Below the pieces are notes generated by a model that saw only the letters and a program-made list of their open reading frames with translations, made no database searches and had not been told where the DNA came from. From PALSA-1316 sp964499365 (lineage in GTDB: Bacteria > Nitrospirota > Thermodesulfovibrionia > Thermodesulfovibrionales > UBA6898), in NCBI GenBank assembly GCA_964499365.1, contig CAZCKU010000012.1, positions 79,888-143,887 on the forward strand: a DNA stretch of 64,000 nucleotides, in the 5' to 3' direction. Every line of letters starts with the position of its first letter. Within the stretch, counting starts at the first letter, position 1. Positions 23,531 to 31,604 of this stretch are shown here, one piece after another. The position numbers and the translations under genes are program-made.

Positions 23531-24720
23531 AGAAGCCTCCATTCTCCCAGTTTATATATGACCAGCAGGGCAGCAGAAACGATCACCCCGAGGATATAGA
23601 GCGGGACGGTAATCCTCAATTCTTTTTTGACCCCTGACATGCCGGTGAACGTGGTCGACCCGGTGAACTGCAGTGCAATGTATGAACTGGCCAGGGGGAA
23701 AAAGAGATACGTAAAGATCCTGAGTACCGTATCCTGCCCGCCGGCCGCTGCATGGAACGGACCGAACCGGTCGAAAAGCAGGACCGAGAGCATGCCGACA
23801 AGCCACCCCTTCAGCGCAAAGGACCTGACCGGAATCCAGGGAAGCAGCAGAGGGGTGAACAGGGCACCTGCAAGGATCGAGAGCAGGCCGAGGATCAGAA
23901 ATGGCCCGCCTCCGGATAGCGCGTCCCTGAAAATAATGCCGTGCGGCCGGAGGCCGAAGGCAAGGAGTATGATCAGGGCATACCAGGGATAGTATTTCTT
24001 CAGGGAAGGGTTGATCTCCATGGGCGTGAGGACCAGCCTGTCGACGAGCGGGAATGTTATGGTCCTCATCTCCTCTGTTGCATGATACGCCGAGGCGATA
24101 TAGGCCGGAATATCTTCAGCGCGCACCGGGCCGAAATAAACCCTGAACCCCGTGGCCTTTCTGACCAGATGGCCGCTGGTACCGGGTGCGCCGAGCTGGG
24201 GGAGGATAATCCGGCGGTGATCGACGAGTCTATCCAGGTGAACACCGGTCATGCGCCTGATCAATTCATCGGTTCCGAAGGTGCCTTTACCCGCGGCGCA
24301 CCAGACATTGATCCCGTGTGTGTCGAGCACGAGCACCCAGACGTCAAGGCCTTTCAGGGCCTTTCTGAGGGTATCGAAGCTGAGTTTGTAGTTGGCGGAA
24401 ACGAGGATGTCCGAGTCCCGGCCGGGTGAGCCGGCGGCATAGAGTCCCGGGGAGACGGTATAGCTGTTCCGGTAGGCGCTCGTCCGGCACCTGACATGTT
24501 CCTGATAGTCAGAGCGGGACAGATCGGTCGAGATGACAGGGACCTGTCCGACGTCAGTCCTGAGAACTCCGGTTATCCACGAAGGCCTCTGTTCAGCCGG
24601 AGCCGGGATGCAGCCGCAGGAGGAGGACTGACCCGCTGGACTGGTGCTGACCGGTGATGGTCCGCAGCAGGCTGACGGACCCTGATCTCCGGTTTGATTC
24701 CTGAATTTCAGCTCTGCCAT
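23527..24720 (-). CDS. hgcA: HgcA, corrinoid methyltransferase of mercury methylation
   Basis: A 397-residue membrane protein. The soluble N-terminal domain carries the cap-helix signature N-V-W-C-A-A-G-K at residues 138-145, with Cys141 as the predicted lower-axial ligand to cobalt, and conserved surroundings (DTHGINVWC, LPQLGAPG, FRVYFGPV). Five membrane spans fill residues about 235-395. This pairing of corrinoid domain plus five helices is unique to HgcA, which transfers a methyl group to Hg(II). A Cys-rich N-terminal tail (SACCGP, SSCGCIP) precedes the core. The start at 24720 overlaps the AbrB-like stop (TAATG); a longer frame to 24939 runs through that gene and is rejected. Confidence 0.96.
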   Translation of the reverse strand: MAELKFRNQTGDQGPSACCGPSPVSTSPAGQSSSCGCIPAPAEQRPSWITGVLRTDVGQVPVISTDLSRSDYQEHVRCRTSAYRNSYTVSPGLYAAGSPGRDSDILVSANYKLSFDTLRKALKGLDVWVLVLDTHGINVWCAAGKGTFGTDELIRRMTGVHLDRLVDHRRIILPQLGAPGTSGHLVRKATGFRVYFGPVRAEDIPAYIASAYHATEEMRTITFPLVDRLVLTPMEINPSLKKYYPWYALIILLAFGLRPHGIIFRDALSGGGPFLILGLLSILAGALFTPLLLPWIPVRSFALKGWLVGMLSVLLFDRFGPFHAAAGGQDTVLRIFTYLFFPLASSYIALQFTGSTTFTGMSGVKKELRITVPLYILGVIVSAALLVIYKLGEWRLL

Positions 24721-24998
24721 TACAGGATCTCCCGCATGATCGGGCCGAGCTGGCCCTTGACCATTTCGACGAGGTTTTCGACCCTGATCAGGGTTATGCA
24801 GCAGACCTCCCCGTTTTTCTCCCAGCTGGTCACCGCCAGTTTGTCTCCTGCGCTGATCCCGGCTTTTTCCCTCAATTCCTTCGGCAGTACCATCTGTCCC
24901 CGTTCGTCGATGCTTACGATCGAATCGACCCGGCAGCACGAGGAGGTCTTCTCGCCGGGGATGCTGCTGCTCAGTGCGCTGCTTTTCTTCTTGCTCAT
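24720..24998 (-). CDS. AbrB/SpoVT-type swapped-hairpin protein coupled to hgcA
   Basis: A 92-residue protein. VDSIVSIDERGQMVLPKELREKAGISAGDKLAV is a full AbrB/MazE-like DNA-binding domain. Two vicinal cysteine pairs, C21-C22 just before the domain and C66-C67 inside it, are unusual for AbrB proteins and could bind a soft metal. The start ATG 24998 has GAGGAG six bases upstream. The gene is first in the operon and its stop overlaps the hgcA start by one base. I recall AbrB-like proteins being annotated as HgcAB-associated (sometimes called HgcC); a regulatory or accessory role is inferred from linkage. Confidence 0.85.
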   Translation of the reverse strand: MSKKKSSALSSSIPGEKTSSCCRVDSIVSIDERGQMVLPKELREKAGISAGDKLAVTSWEKNGEVCCITLIRVENLVEMVKGQLGPIMREIL

Positions 24999-25097
24999 GG
25001 GCAACTCCTCATATCTCCTGCTGCCGTGCGGCGGTAACATATTGCATATTGTTCGCTCTTCGGCAAGGGAGTCTGCAGGGATTTATTGCTTATCATG

Positions 25098-25109
25098 CTG
25101 ATTAATCAG
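25098..25109 (-). promoter_or_regulatory. Perfect 12-bp palindrome at the hgc transcription start
   Basis: CTGATTAATCAG begins immediately after the -10 box of the hgc promoter and covers the expected start point. A regulator bound here would block transcription. The AbrB-like protein encoded first in the operon is one candidate. Confidence 0.55.
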
Positions 25110-25138
25110 ATTATACTGAAATTACCCGGAAATGTCAA
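25110..25138 (-). promoter_or_regulatory. Consensus sigma70 promoter of the abrB-like/hgcA/hgcB operon
   Basis: On the minus strand TTGACA (25138-25133), exactly 17 bases, TATAAT (25115-25110): a perfect match in both hexamers. The leader to ATG 24998 is about 105 bases. Such a strong promoter suggests high expression unless repressed. Confidence 0.88.
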
Positions 25139-25516
25139 AAAGGAGCCCGGCTCTGCGGCTGCGGCACGGCGGGGGCGTGATGCCCCGATCCCGGGACATG
25201 CACCTGCATGTCTCCCTGCAGTGAACGCCGCGCAACATCTGATGCAGATGCCCGCGTGCCCGGATTGAACCAGCCGGGGTGAAGCCGGACAACCTGATCA
25301 AGAAAATACCTTGAAGGTGCCGAGTTTGCCTGCTACACTTTAAGTGTCATCACACAGCCCGCCCTCTTGTGTCATTTGTAAGAATTTCCTGCCAGCCGCG
25401 GAAGGAGGTCCGGGCATTGGTGGGCGGAACAGAGTCTTTTATATTGATCAGCGCCGATGAACCACTCCGGCGAACGATAATCAGTGCATCAGCGAGTCGG
25501 GAAGGGAAGGATCAGG
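25139..25516. other. Spacer upstream of the small exported protein
   Basis: About 380 bases divergent from the hgc operon. It has a GC-rich first half and a near-palindrome ACACTT-T-AAGTGT at 25335-25347. No gene is convincing. Confidence 0.4.
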
Positions 25517-25825
25517 ATGAATATCCGGAATTCATTGACAATACCGGCGATTACGATTTTGTGTCTGCTCGTCGTTCATGCGGTTGCTTCTGCAGAGGGT
25601 GAAATAACCATCAAGGGCGTGATCAAATCGGTGGATCTGGACATGAAGACTTTTGTCATCAGTGCCTATGACGGGAAAGAGGTCGTGGTTACCATTGGCG
25701 ATCCCGCACTCGCCAAATTTGAAAAGGGTATCATCCGGGAAAATGACGAGGTTGTCGTCAGGTGTATCAGGGTGAACGAGAAACTGCAATCAATATCTTT
25801 CTTCAAAAAACCCCGTGGCAGCTGA
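25517..25825 (+). CDS. Small exported protein, predicted beta-barrel (OB-like)
   Basis: A 102-residue protein with a signal peptide (residues about 1-26, ending VASA-EG) and a compact beta-rich body: ITIKGVIKSVDLDMKTFVISAYDGKEVVVTIG, DEVVVRCI and a final strand. The pattern of short strands around a G-K-E-V turn resembles small OB-fold or DUF5666-like periplasmic proteins, but I cannot assign a family. ATG 25517 is chosen because it starts the signal peptide and follows AAGGATCAGG. It stands alone, followed by two hairpins. Confidence 0.7.
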   Translation: MNIRNSLTIPAITILCLLVVHAVASAEGEITIKGVIKSVDLDMKTFVISAYDGKEVVVTIGDPALAKFEKGIIRENDEVVVRCIRVNEKLQSISFFKKPRGS

Positions 25826-25829
25826 TAAG

Positions 25830-25881
25830 TTCATGAATGTGCGTGACACATTCATGAACAGCAGCCGTGCGGAACACGGCT
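25830..25881 (+). terminator. Two consecutive hairpins after the small exported protein
   Basis: TTCATGAATGTG (25830-25841) pairs perfectly with CACATTCATGAA (25847-25858) over a five-base loop. A second perfect stem, AGCCGTG/CACGGCT, lies at 25863-25881. The double structure begins four bases after the stop codon. Confidence 0.65.
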
Positions 25882-26046
25882 CACCTGTTATGCCTCTTTT
25901 CCCGTAGCTTTTCACGTATTTTCGATATACAATACTACGCAGTGCCAGAACAATCTGAATAAAGGTCAGCTCAGGATGAGACCCCTGCTGTTCCCCCGCA
26001 CAGGTACCATGCATGCATGGCGATACGAATATACAGGAGATAGACA

Positions 26047-27675
26047 ATGCTGAAAGACGTGAGTATCAAAACCGCCCTGAGGGGCATAGCAATTTTTATT
26101 CTGGTGAGTATGTTCCTATATTCCGGAATCATTGTGTTAAGACTGTCCGGACAGAACAAAAAACTGACCCGCCTGAACAGGGAAATTGCCGTGGTATTGG
26201 TGCATGCCCAGGAGATGAAGTTTTATACCAGCCAGGTCCAGCAATTTTTTTCGGACGCGGGCGCTACGGGCAATGCTGATGCGCTTGCAGAGGCAGACAA
26301 CAGTGCGAAGTCCTTCAAAGAACATCTGGCGATTGTTTTAGGCGCTGATACGGTTCCGGATCATATCACGAAGTTTAAGGATCTGGAGCCGAAATTTGAA
26401 AGGTTCTACACCCATGGCCAAAAGATGGCCAGGGTCTATATCTCTCAGGGACGCGCCGAAGGAAATAAACTGATGGAGGAATTTGACAAGGCTTCAGCGG
26501 ATATCGCACGCGGCGTTGCTGATATAGCAACGATACATGCGGATACCCTGCAGAAAAACCTTGAAGAAGTCGTTGCCAATAACGAGGCCATCAGGACGCT
26601 CGCAATAATCATCGGGTTGGTTGTGGCCGGGATGACAGCGGTCGTCATGATATGGCTTTACCGGAAGATCAGTAACCCTCTGGCCAGGGCCATTGCGGTA
26701 TCAAATATGATAGCAGCCGGCGATTTGACTGCAGTGATTGAGTCGGACAGCAGGGGTGAAATAGGCGACCTGATGAGGTCTATACAGGGTATGGTTGAAA
26801 AACTGAAAACAATTATCGCAACGATTCAATCATCGGCTCACAGCGTTGCATCGGCAAGCGAGGAGCTCAGCGCGAGCTCCTGTCAGATGTCGAAGGGGGT
26901 GGAGGAGCAGTCACAGAGGGCTTCGCAGATAGCTACCTCGACAGCGGAAATGTCGCAGACGGTTGTCGATATTGCAAGAAATGCCACGAGCATTGCTTCT
27001 TCAGCGCAGAATTCCACGAATGTAGCACGGGAAGGGCAGTCCATTGTCGGGAAGTCGGTGGAAGAAGTACGGGGCATCGCCACGACCGTTGCCCATTTGT
27101 CAGGGCTTGTCACGTCGCTGGGAGACAGGTCACGACAGATCGGCGATATCATCAGCGTCATTAAGGACATTGCAGATCAGACCAACCTCCTCGCCCTGAA
27201 TGCAGCAATAGAGGCGGCCCGTGCCGGGGAGCAGGGCCGCGGTTTTGCGGTGGTGGCAGATGAAGTCCGCAAGCTGGCAGAACGGACGACCAAGGCAACC
27301 TCCGAGATTGGCAGCATGATCGGGACCATCCAGAGTGAGGTTGCCGTGGCGGTCGACTCGATGGATGAAGCAAGTGCCCGGGTTGATGCCGGTGTCCATG
27401 ATGTCACCCTGGCCGGAGAGTCCCTGAGCAATATCGTTGAGAGCGTACTGAGTCTGCAGAACATGGTCCAGCAGATAGCGTCTGCAACAGAAGAAATGTC
27501 GACCGTATCGGATACCATAAGCAGTGATATTGAGACTATTGCCCGTGTATCTTCCGAGACCGCGGAAAGTTCGACCCAGGTCACCCTGTCTGCGGCGGAT
27601 CTGGCGAAGCTCTCTTCTGAACTCAACCAGATTGCGGGTGCGTTCAGGATAGGCGGGACCCCTCATCTGAAATAA
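26047..27675 (+). CDS. Methyl-accepting chemotaxis protein
   Basis: A 542-residue inner-membrane chemoreceptor. TM1 spans about residues 12-32 and TM2 about 187-210. Between them lies a helical periplasmic sensor of about 150 residues (four-helix-bundle type) with no identifiable ligand signature. A HAMP domain follows (NPLARAIAVSNMIAAGDL), then the coiled signalling domain with the hairpin tip IADQTNLLALNAAIEAARAGEQGRGFAVVADEVRKLAERT. No CheA/CheW genes are in the window. No C-terminal NWETF-type pentapeptide is present. The ATG has AGGAGATAGACA upstream. It is a single-gene unit. Confidence 0.94.
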   Translation: MLKDVSIKTALRGIAIFILVSMFLYSGIIVLRLSGQNKKLTRLNREIAVVLVHAQEMKFYTSQVQQFFSDAGATGNADALAEADNSAKSFKEHLAIVLGADTVPDHITKFKDLEPKFERFYTHGQKMARVYISQGRAEGNKLMEEFDKASADIARGVADIATIHADTLQKNLEEVVANNEAIRTLAIIIGLVVAGMTAVVMIWLYRKISNPLARAIAVSNMIAAGDLTAVIESDSRGEIGDLMRSIQGMVEKLKTIIATIQSSAHSVASASEELSASSCQMSKGVEEQSQRASQIATSTAEMSQTVVDIARNATSIASSAQNSTNVAREGQSIVGKSVEEVRGIATTVAHLSGLVTSLGDRSRQIGDIISVIKDIADQTNLLALNAAIEAARAGEQGRGFAVVADEVRKLAERTTKATSEIGSMIGTIQSEVAVAVDSMDEASARVDAGVHDVTLAGESLSNIVESVLSLQNMVQQIASATEEMSTVSDTISSDIETIARVSSETAESSTQVTLSAADLAKLSSELNQIAGAFRIGGTPHLK

Positions 27676-27829
27676 GTATCCACGGCTTCTGTCCGCCGAA
27701 GGCATCAGGAGGAAAGAGGTGCTCGTGCAGTGAGGACGTGACCGGGTCCGGCAGGGGACGTTACCTGTTTCGCTGCGGCCTGGCCCCCGCGGTCTCTGCC
27801 GGGGCGTTCCCGACCGCTGTGCCGCATTT

Positions 27830-27858
27830 TTGAAAAATAGGCGGTTTTCTGTTAATAT
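27830..27858 (+). promoter_or_regulatory. Sigma70 promoter of the liv operon
   Basis: TTGAAA (27830-27835), 17 bases, TAATAT (27853-27858). Transcription would start at about 27864-27866, on or next to the GTG start codon of livH, which has no ribosome-binding site. The mRNA may therefore be leaderless. Confidence 0.7.
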
Positions 27859-27863
27859 CTCCT

Positions 27864-28766
27864 GTGTTTCTTCAGCAGTTGATCAATGGCCTAACGCTCG
27901 GTAATGTCTATGCCCTGATTGCTCTGGGATACACCATGGTCTATGGCATTCTCGAACTGATCAACTTCGCCCACGGCGAGGTCTATATGCTGGGGGCCTA
28001 TCTCGGGATCATCCTTCTGGGTTTTTTCACCGCCATCGGCCTGACGGCCTTCAGCCTGCCTCTGTCTCTCTTCCTTGTCTTTCTCCTGACCACCGTCTTC
28101 TGTGCCTCATACGGCCTGACGATCGAGAAGGTCGCCTACAAGCCGCTGCGGAACGCCCAGCGCCTCAGTCCGCTGATCAGCGCGATCGGCGTCTCGATAT
28201 TCCTGCAGAACTATGTGATGCTCACCCAGGGCACGTCGGACAAGGTCTTCCCGTCGGTCATCGGGAATGCGGGCTTCGAACTGTTTTCGACGCGGGTGAC
28301 CTATCTGCAGGCCTCGATCATCGCGGTATCGGCCCTGATCATGGTCATGCTCCACCTGTTTGTGATGAAGACAAAGACGGGCAAGGCGATGCGCGCCGTG
28401 GCCCAGGACAAGGTGATGGCCTCGCTGGTCGGTATCAACATAGACCGGGTCATCTCGGTGACGTTTGTTATCGGTTCAGGACTGGCGGCCGTTGCCGGCA
28501 TCATGGTGGCGATGTACTACGGCCTGGTGAATTACTCGATCGGCTATTCTGCCGGCATCAAGGCCTTTACCGCTGCAGTGCTGGGCGGCATCGGCAGTAT
28601 TCCGGGTGCCATGCTCGGCGGCATCGTGCTGGGGCTGGTCGAGAGCTTCGGCGCCAGCTACATATCGTCAGAATACAAGGACGCCTATGCCTTCGTCGTC
28701 CTGATCATCATCCTCCTGGTGAAGCCCGAGGGGCTGCTGGGAAGACGGTCCGAGGAGAAGATATGA
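27864..28766 (+). CDS. livH: Branched-chain amino-acid-type ABC transporter permease LivH
   Basis: A 300-residue inner-membrane permease with the family opening LQQLINGLTLGNVYALIALGYTMVYGILELINFAHGE, repeated hydrophobic spans, and the coupling region ALVGINIDRVISVTFVIG. It pairs with LivM for uptake of hydrophobic amino acids or related compounds. The start is GTG 27864; family alignment fixes the N-terminus there. Its stop overlaps livM by four bases. The four liv genes are contiguous, but no substrate-binding protein gene lies in this window, so the ligand cannot be deduced. Confidence 0.94.
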   Translation: MFLQQLINGLTLGNVYALIALGYTMVYGILELINFAHGEVYMLGAYLGIILLGFFTAIGLTAFSLPLSLFLVFLLTTVFCASYGLTIEKVAYKPLRNAQRLSPLISAIGVSIFLQNYVMLTQGTSDKVFPSVIGNAGFELFSTRVTYLQASIIAVSALIMVMLHLFVMKTKTGKAMRAVAQDKVMASLVGINIDRVISVTFVIGSGLAAVAGIMVAMYYGLVNYSIGYSAGIKAFTAAVLGGIGSIPGAMLGGIVLGLVESFGASYISSEYKDAYAFVVLIIILLVKPEGLLGRRSEEKI

Positions 28767-29899
28767 TCAGGCCGACGTCGACCGGGTCCCGGGTGCTGCT
28801 GTCTTTCGGCATGGCCCTCTGGCTGTCGCTGCTCTTTCTGCCTTTCAGGGGGATCAGGGCTGCTGCGGTATTGTTTGTCGCCCTGGCGGCCGCGATCCCG
28901 TTATCCTACCTGCTGCTGCGGGGGATCAGGAATCTGGCCCCGGTTGTCCAGGGTATGCGCCGGCACCTTTCCGGGGGCAGTCTCCTGCAGACCCGGCTCC
29001 TCAGCGGCGTTCTGCTGCTGGCGGTGGTCGTCATGCCTTTTGCAGCCCAGGACTATATCATCGACATTGCGGTCATTGCAGGGATCTATATTATCCTTGC
29101 GCTCGGCCTCAATGTCGTCGTCGGTTTTACCGGGCTGCTGAACCTTGGCTTTGTAGCCTTTTATGCCATCGGCGCCTACAGCTATGCCCTGCTGAATACG
29201 AAGGCGGGCATGGGCTTCTGGTCTGCCCTGCCGGTCTCGGTGCTGCTGGCCACGGCTGCGGGGTTCCTGCTGGCGGCGCCTGCGGTGCGGCTGCGGGGAG
29301 ACTATCTCGCCCTTGTCACCCTGGGGTTCGGAGAGATCGTCCGGCTGGTCCTGAATAACTGGGACAGCTTCACCCGCGGACCGAACGGGATATCCGGCAT
29401 CGCTCCTCCGCATATCTTCACCCTGCCGCTCGACAGGCTTTCGCATTATTACTATCTTGTCCTGTTCTTCGTGGTCCTTGCGGTTGTGGTGATGAGGCGG
29501 GTTGAGGAGTCGAAGACCGGACGGGCCTGGGTCGCCATCAGGGAGGACGAGATAGCCTCTGCTGCCATGGGCATCAATACCACCCTCTACAAGCTCTACT
29601 CCTGCTCGTTTGCGGCCTTCTGGGCCGGTCTGGCCGGAAGTCTTTTTGCCGCCAAGATGCGGTTCGTCTCTCCGGAGAGTTTTTCGTTCATGGAGTCTGT
29701 CCTTATACTCTGTATGGTCATTATCGGCGGACTCGGCAGTATTGCGGGCGTCATCATTGGGGCGGTCGTGCTGGTCTTTCTTCCGGAGGTGCTGCGCGAG
29801 GTCCAGATGTACCGGATGCTGGCCCTCGGCTGCGGGCTCGTCTTTCTGATGGTCTTTCGGCCCCAGGGGCTTTTCGGAGGCCGCAATGCAGCTTCTTGA
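28763..29899 (+). CDS. livM: Branched-chain amino-acid-type ABC transporter permease LivM
   Basis: A 378-residue membrane protein. After an N-terminal extension of about 90 residues with three extra spans, it enters the LivM core: ALGLNVVVGFTGLLNLGFVAFYAIGAYSYALL, LRGDYLALVTLGFGEIVRLVLNNWDSFTRGPNGISGI and IREDEIASAAMGIN. The last span ends with VFRPQGLFGGR, the usual C-terminus. It overlaps livH by four bases (ATGA) and livG by 14 bases, so the transporter is translationally coupled throughout. Confidence 0.94.
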   Translation: MIRPTSTGSRVLLSFGMALWLSLLFLPFRGIRAAAVLFVALAAAIPLSYLLLRGIRNLAPVVQGMRRHLSGGSLLQTRLLSGVLLLAVVVMPFAAQDYIIDIAVIAGIYIILALGLNVVVGFTGLLNLGFVAFYAIGAYSYALLNTKAGMGFWSALPVSVLLATAAGFLLAAPAVRLRGDYLALVTLGFGEIVRLVLNNWDSFTRGPNGISGIAPPHIFTLPLDRLSHYYYLVLFFVVLAVVVMRRVEESKTGRAWVAIREDEIASAAMGINTTLYKLYSCSFAAFWAGLAGSLFAAKMRFVSPESFSFMESVLILCMVIIGGLGSIAGVIIGAVVLVFLPEVLREVQMYRMLALGCGLVFLMVFRPQGLFGGRNAAS

Positions 29900-30650
29900 G
29901 GTCAGGGCCCTCTCGAAGCATTTCGGGGGCATCAGGGCGATCGAAGAGATAAGCTTCTCGGTCAGGGGGGAGGTAATCCTGAGCATCATCGGCCCGAACG
30001 GCGCCGGCAAGACAACGCTCTTCAACTGCCTCACCGGTTTCATGAAGCCGACGAGGGGCAGCATCCTCCTTGCCGAAGAGGACATTTCCGCTCTCTCTCC
30101 CGCAGCGATCAACAGGCGGGGCATTGCCAGGACGTTCCAGAACATCAGGCTGTTCCGGGAGATGACGGTGATCGAGAATGTCATGGTGTCCCAGCATGCG
30201 ATGATCAGCTACGGCCTGATCGCCTCCCTGCTCAGGACGCCGTCCTTCAGGCGCGACGAAAAGGGGGTGCGGGAGAAGTCGTACGAGTATCTCGAACTTC
30301 TGGGGCTCGAGCAGTATGCCGGCAAGATCTCGGGAAGCCTTTCATACGGGGCGCAGAGAAGGATCGAGATCGCACGTGCCCTGGCGACGGGCGCCTCGAT
30401 AATCCTTCTCGACGAGCCGACTGCGGGGATGAACCCCCAGGAGACGGACGGCATGATGGGCCTGATCAGCAACCTCCGGCGCATGGGCAGGACGGTCCTC
30501 CTGATCGAGCATGACATGAAGGTGGTGATGGGAATCTCCGACAGGGTTGTGGTGCTTGACCACGGCGTGAAGATTGCCGAGGGTGCTCCCGCAGACATAC
30601 GGAACAACCCCCTGGTCATCGAGGCCTATCTCGGCAAGGAGACGGACTAA
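29886..30650 (+). CDS. livG: Branched-chain amino-acid-type ABC transporter ATPase LivG
   Basis: A 254-residue cytosolic ATPase. Walker A GPNGAGKTT, the LivG-specific ARTFQNIRLFREMTVIENVMV, signature LSYGAQRRIEIARAL, Walker B IILLDEPTAGMNP and switch histidine LLIEHDMKVVM are all present. It energises the LivHM channel together with LivF. It overlaps livM and is six bases before livF. Confidence 0.95.
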   Translation: MQLLEVRALSKHFGGIRAIEEISFSVRGEVILSIIGPNGAGKTTLFNCLTGFMKPTRGSILLAEEDISALSPAAINRRGIARTFQNIRLFREMTVIENVMVSQHAMISYGLIASLLRTPSFRRDEKGVREKSYEYLELLGLEQYAGKISGSLSYGAQRRIEIARALATGASIILLDEPTAGMNPQETDGMMGLISNLRRMGRTVLLIEHDMKVVMGISDRVVVLDHGVKIAEGAPADIRNNPLVIEAYLGKETD

Positions 30651-30656
30651 GCGCCC

Positions 30657-31355
30657 ATGCTGAAACTCGAGAATATCCATACCTTCTACGGACCGATCAA
30701 TGCGCTCAGGGGCATCGATCTGGAGGTCGGCAGGGGGGAGATCGTCTCTCTTATCGGCAGCAACGGTGCAGGGAAATCAACCTGCCTGATGACCATATCA
30801 GGCGTGCTGCATCCGGCCGAGGGCAGGATCCTGCTCAACGGGGAAGACATCTCCGGCGAGCCGCCTCACCAGGTTGTCCAGAGGGGCATCAGTCATGTGC
30901 CCGAGGGCAGGAGGATCTTCCCGAAACTGACGGTCCTTGAAAATCTCCAGATGGGGGCCTTCCTCGAAAAGGGTGATCCGCGCCGGTCACTTGCTGAGGT
31001 CTTCGGACTCTTCCCGATCCTGAAGGAGAGGGCCGGGCAGTACGGCGGCACGCTGAGCGGCGGGGAGCAGCAGATGCTGGCCATAGGCAGGGCGCTGATG
31101 TCGGACCCTGAGATCCTGATCCTGGATGAACCCTCGCTCGGGCTCGCGCCGATCATGGTCTCGAAGATCTTCAGGACGATCCACGAGATCAACGCCCGGG
31201 GGGTCACCGTGATGCTGGTTGAACAGAACGCAAAGGCAGCGCTGAAACTCTCCCACCGGGGCTATGTGCTCGAAAGCGGAGCAATCACCCTCCATGGCAG
31301 GAGCGACGAACTTCTGGACAACGAGAAGGTCAGGCACGCCTATCTGGGAGAATAG
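30657..31355 (+). CDS. livF: Branched-chain amino-acid-type ABC transporter ATPase LivF
   Basis: A 232-residue ATPase, the partner of LivG. It has Walker A GSNGAGKST, the LivF pattern ISHVPEGRRIFPKLTVLENLQMGAF, signature LSGGEQQMLAIGRAL, Walker B ILILDEPSLGLAP and VEQNAKAAL with the switch region. It ends the liv operon; the following 250 bases hold the dispersed repeat copy B and no gene. Confidence 0.95.
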   Translation: MLKLENIHTFYGPINALRGIDLEVGRGEIVSLIGSNGAGKSTCLMTISGVLHPAEGRILLNGEDISGEPPHQVVQRGISHVPEGRRIFPKLTVLENLQMGAFLEKGDPRRSLAEVFGLFPILKERAGQYGGTLSGGEQQMLAIGRALMSDPEILILDEPSLGLAPIMVSKIFRTIHEINARGVTVMLVEQNAKAALKLSHRGYVLESGAITLHGRSDELLDNEKVRHAYLGE

Positions 31356-31503
31356 GGGGACGACCCCTGTCCGGCACCTGAAATCTCCGTGGCGGACAGC
31401 AGGGCGCATTCGTTTAATCTGCCGATAGAGTCTGCGTTGCCCCTGATACGCAACATCTCAGGGATCCATGACGAAATGGGGGTTTCCGATTGAAAATAAG
31501 CAC

Positions 31504-31531
31504 CATAAATGAAGAATGAAGGTTTGACCCC
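31504..31531 (+). repeat. Dispersed 28-bp repeat, copy B (left border of accessory module)
   Basis: The 28-mer begins CATAAATGAAGAATGAAGG and ends TTTGACCCC. The same motif lies inverted at 36764-36789 with 23 of 26 positions identical, so the pair brackets a 5.3-kb module of three genes. Copy A at 5773-5800 is in the same orientation as this one. Confidence 0.65.
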
Positions 31532-31604
31532 GACCAGCTCGCTTTCATTCATCGAAAGGGCACTCATCGGAGCACAGTTGAAGAACCAATATGAGCAATA
31601 ATAC

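Noticed and set aside
24721..24939. N-terminal extension of hgcA
   Set aside because: It overlaps the AbrB-like gene in another frame and is Arg/Gly-rich. The coupled ATG at 24720 is consistent with known operon structure.
28901..30184. 427-codon minus-strand frame
   Set aside because: Shadow of livM and livG; its sequence is rich in Arg, Asp and Gln and matches no domain.
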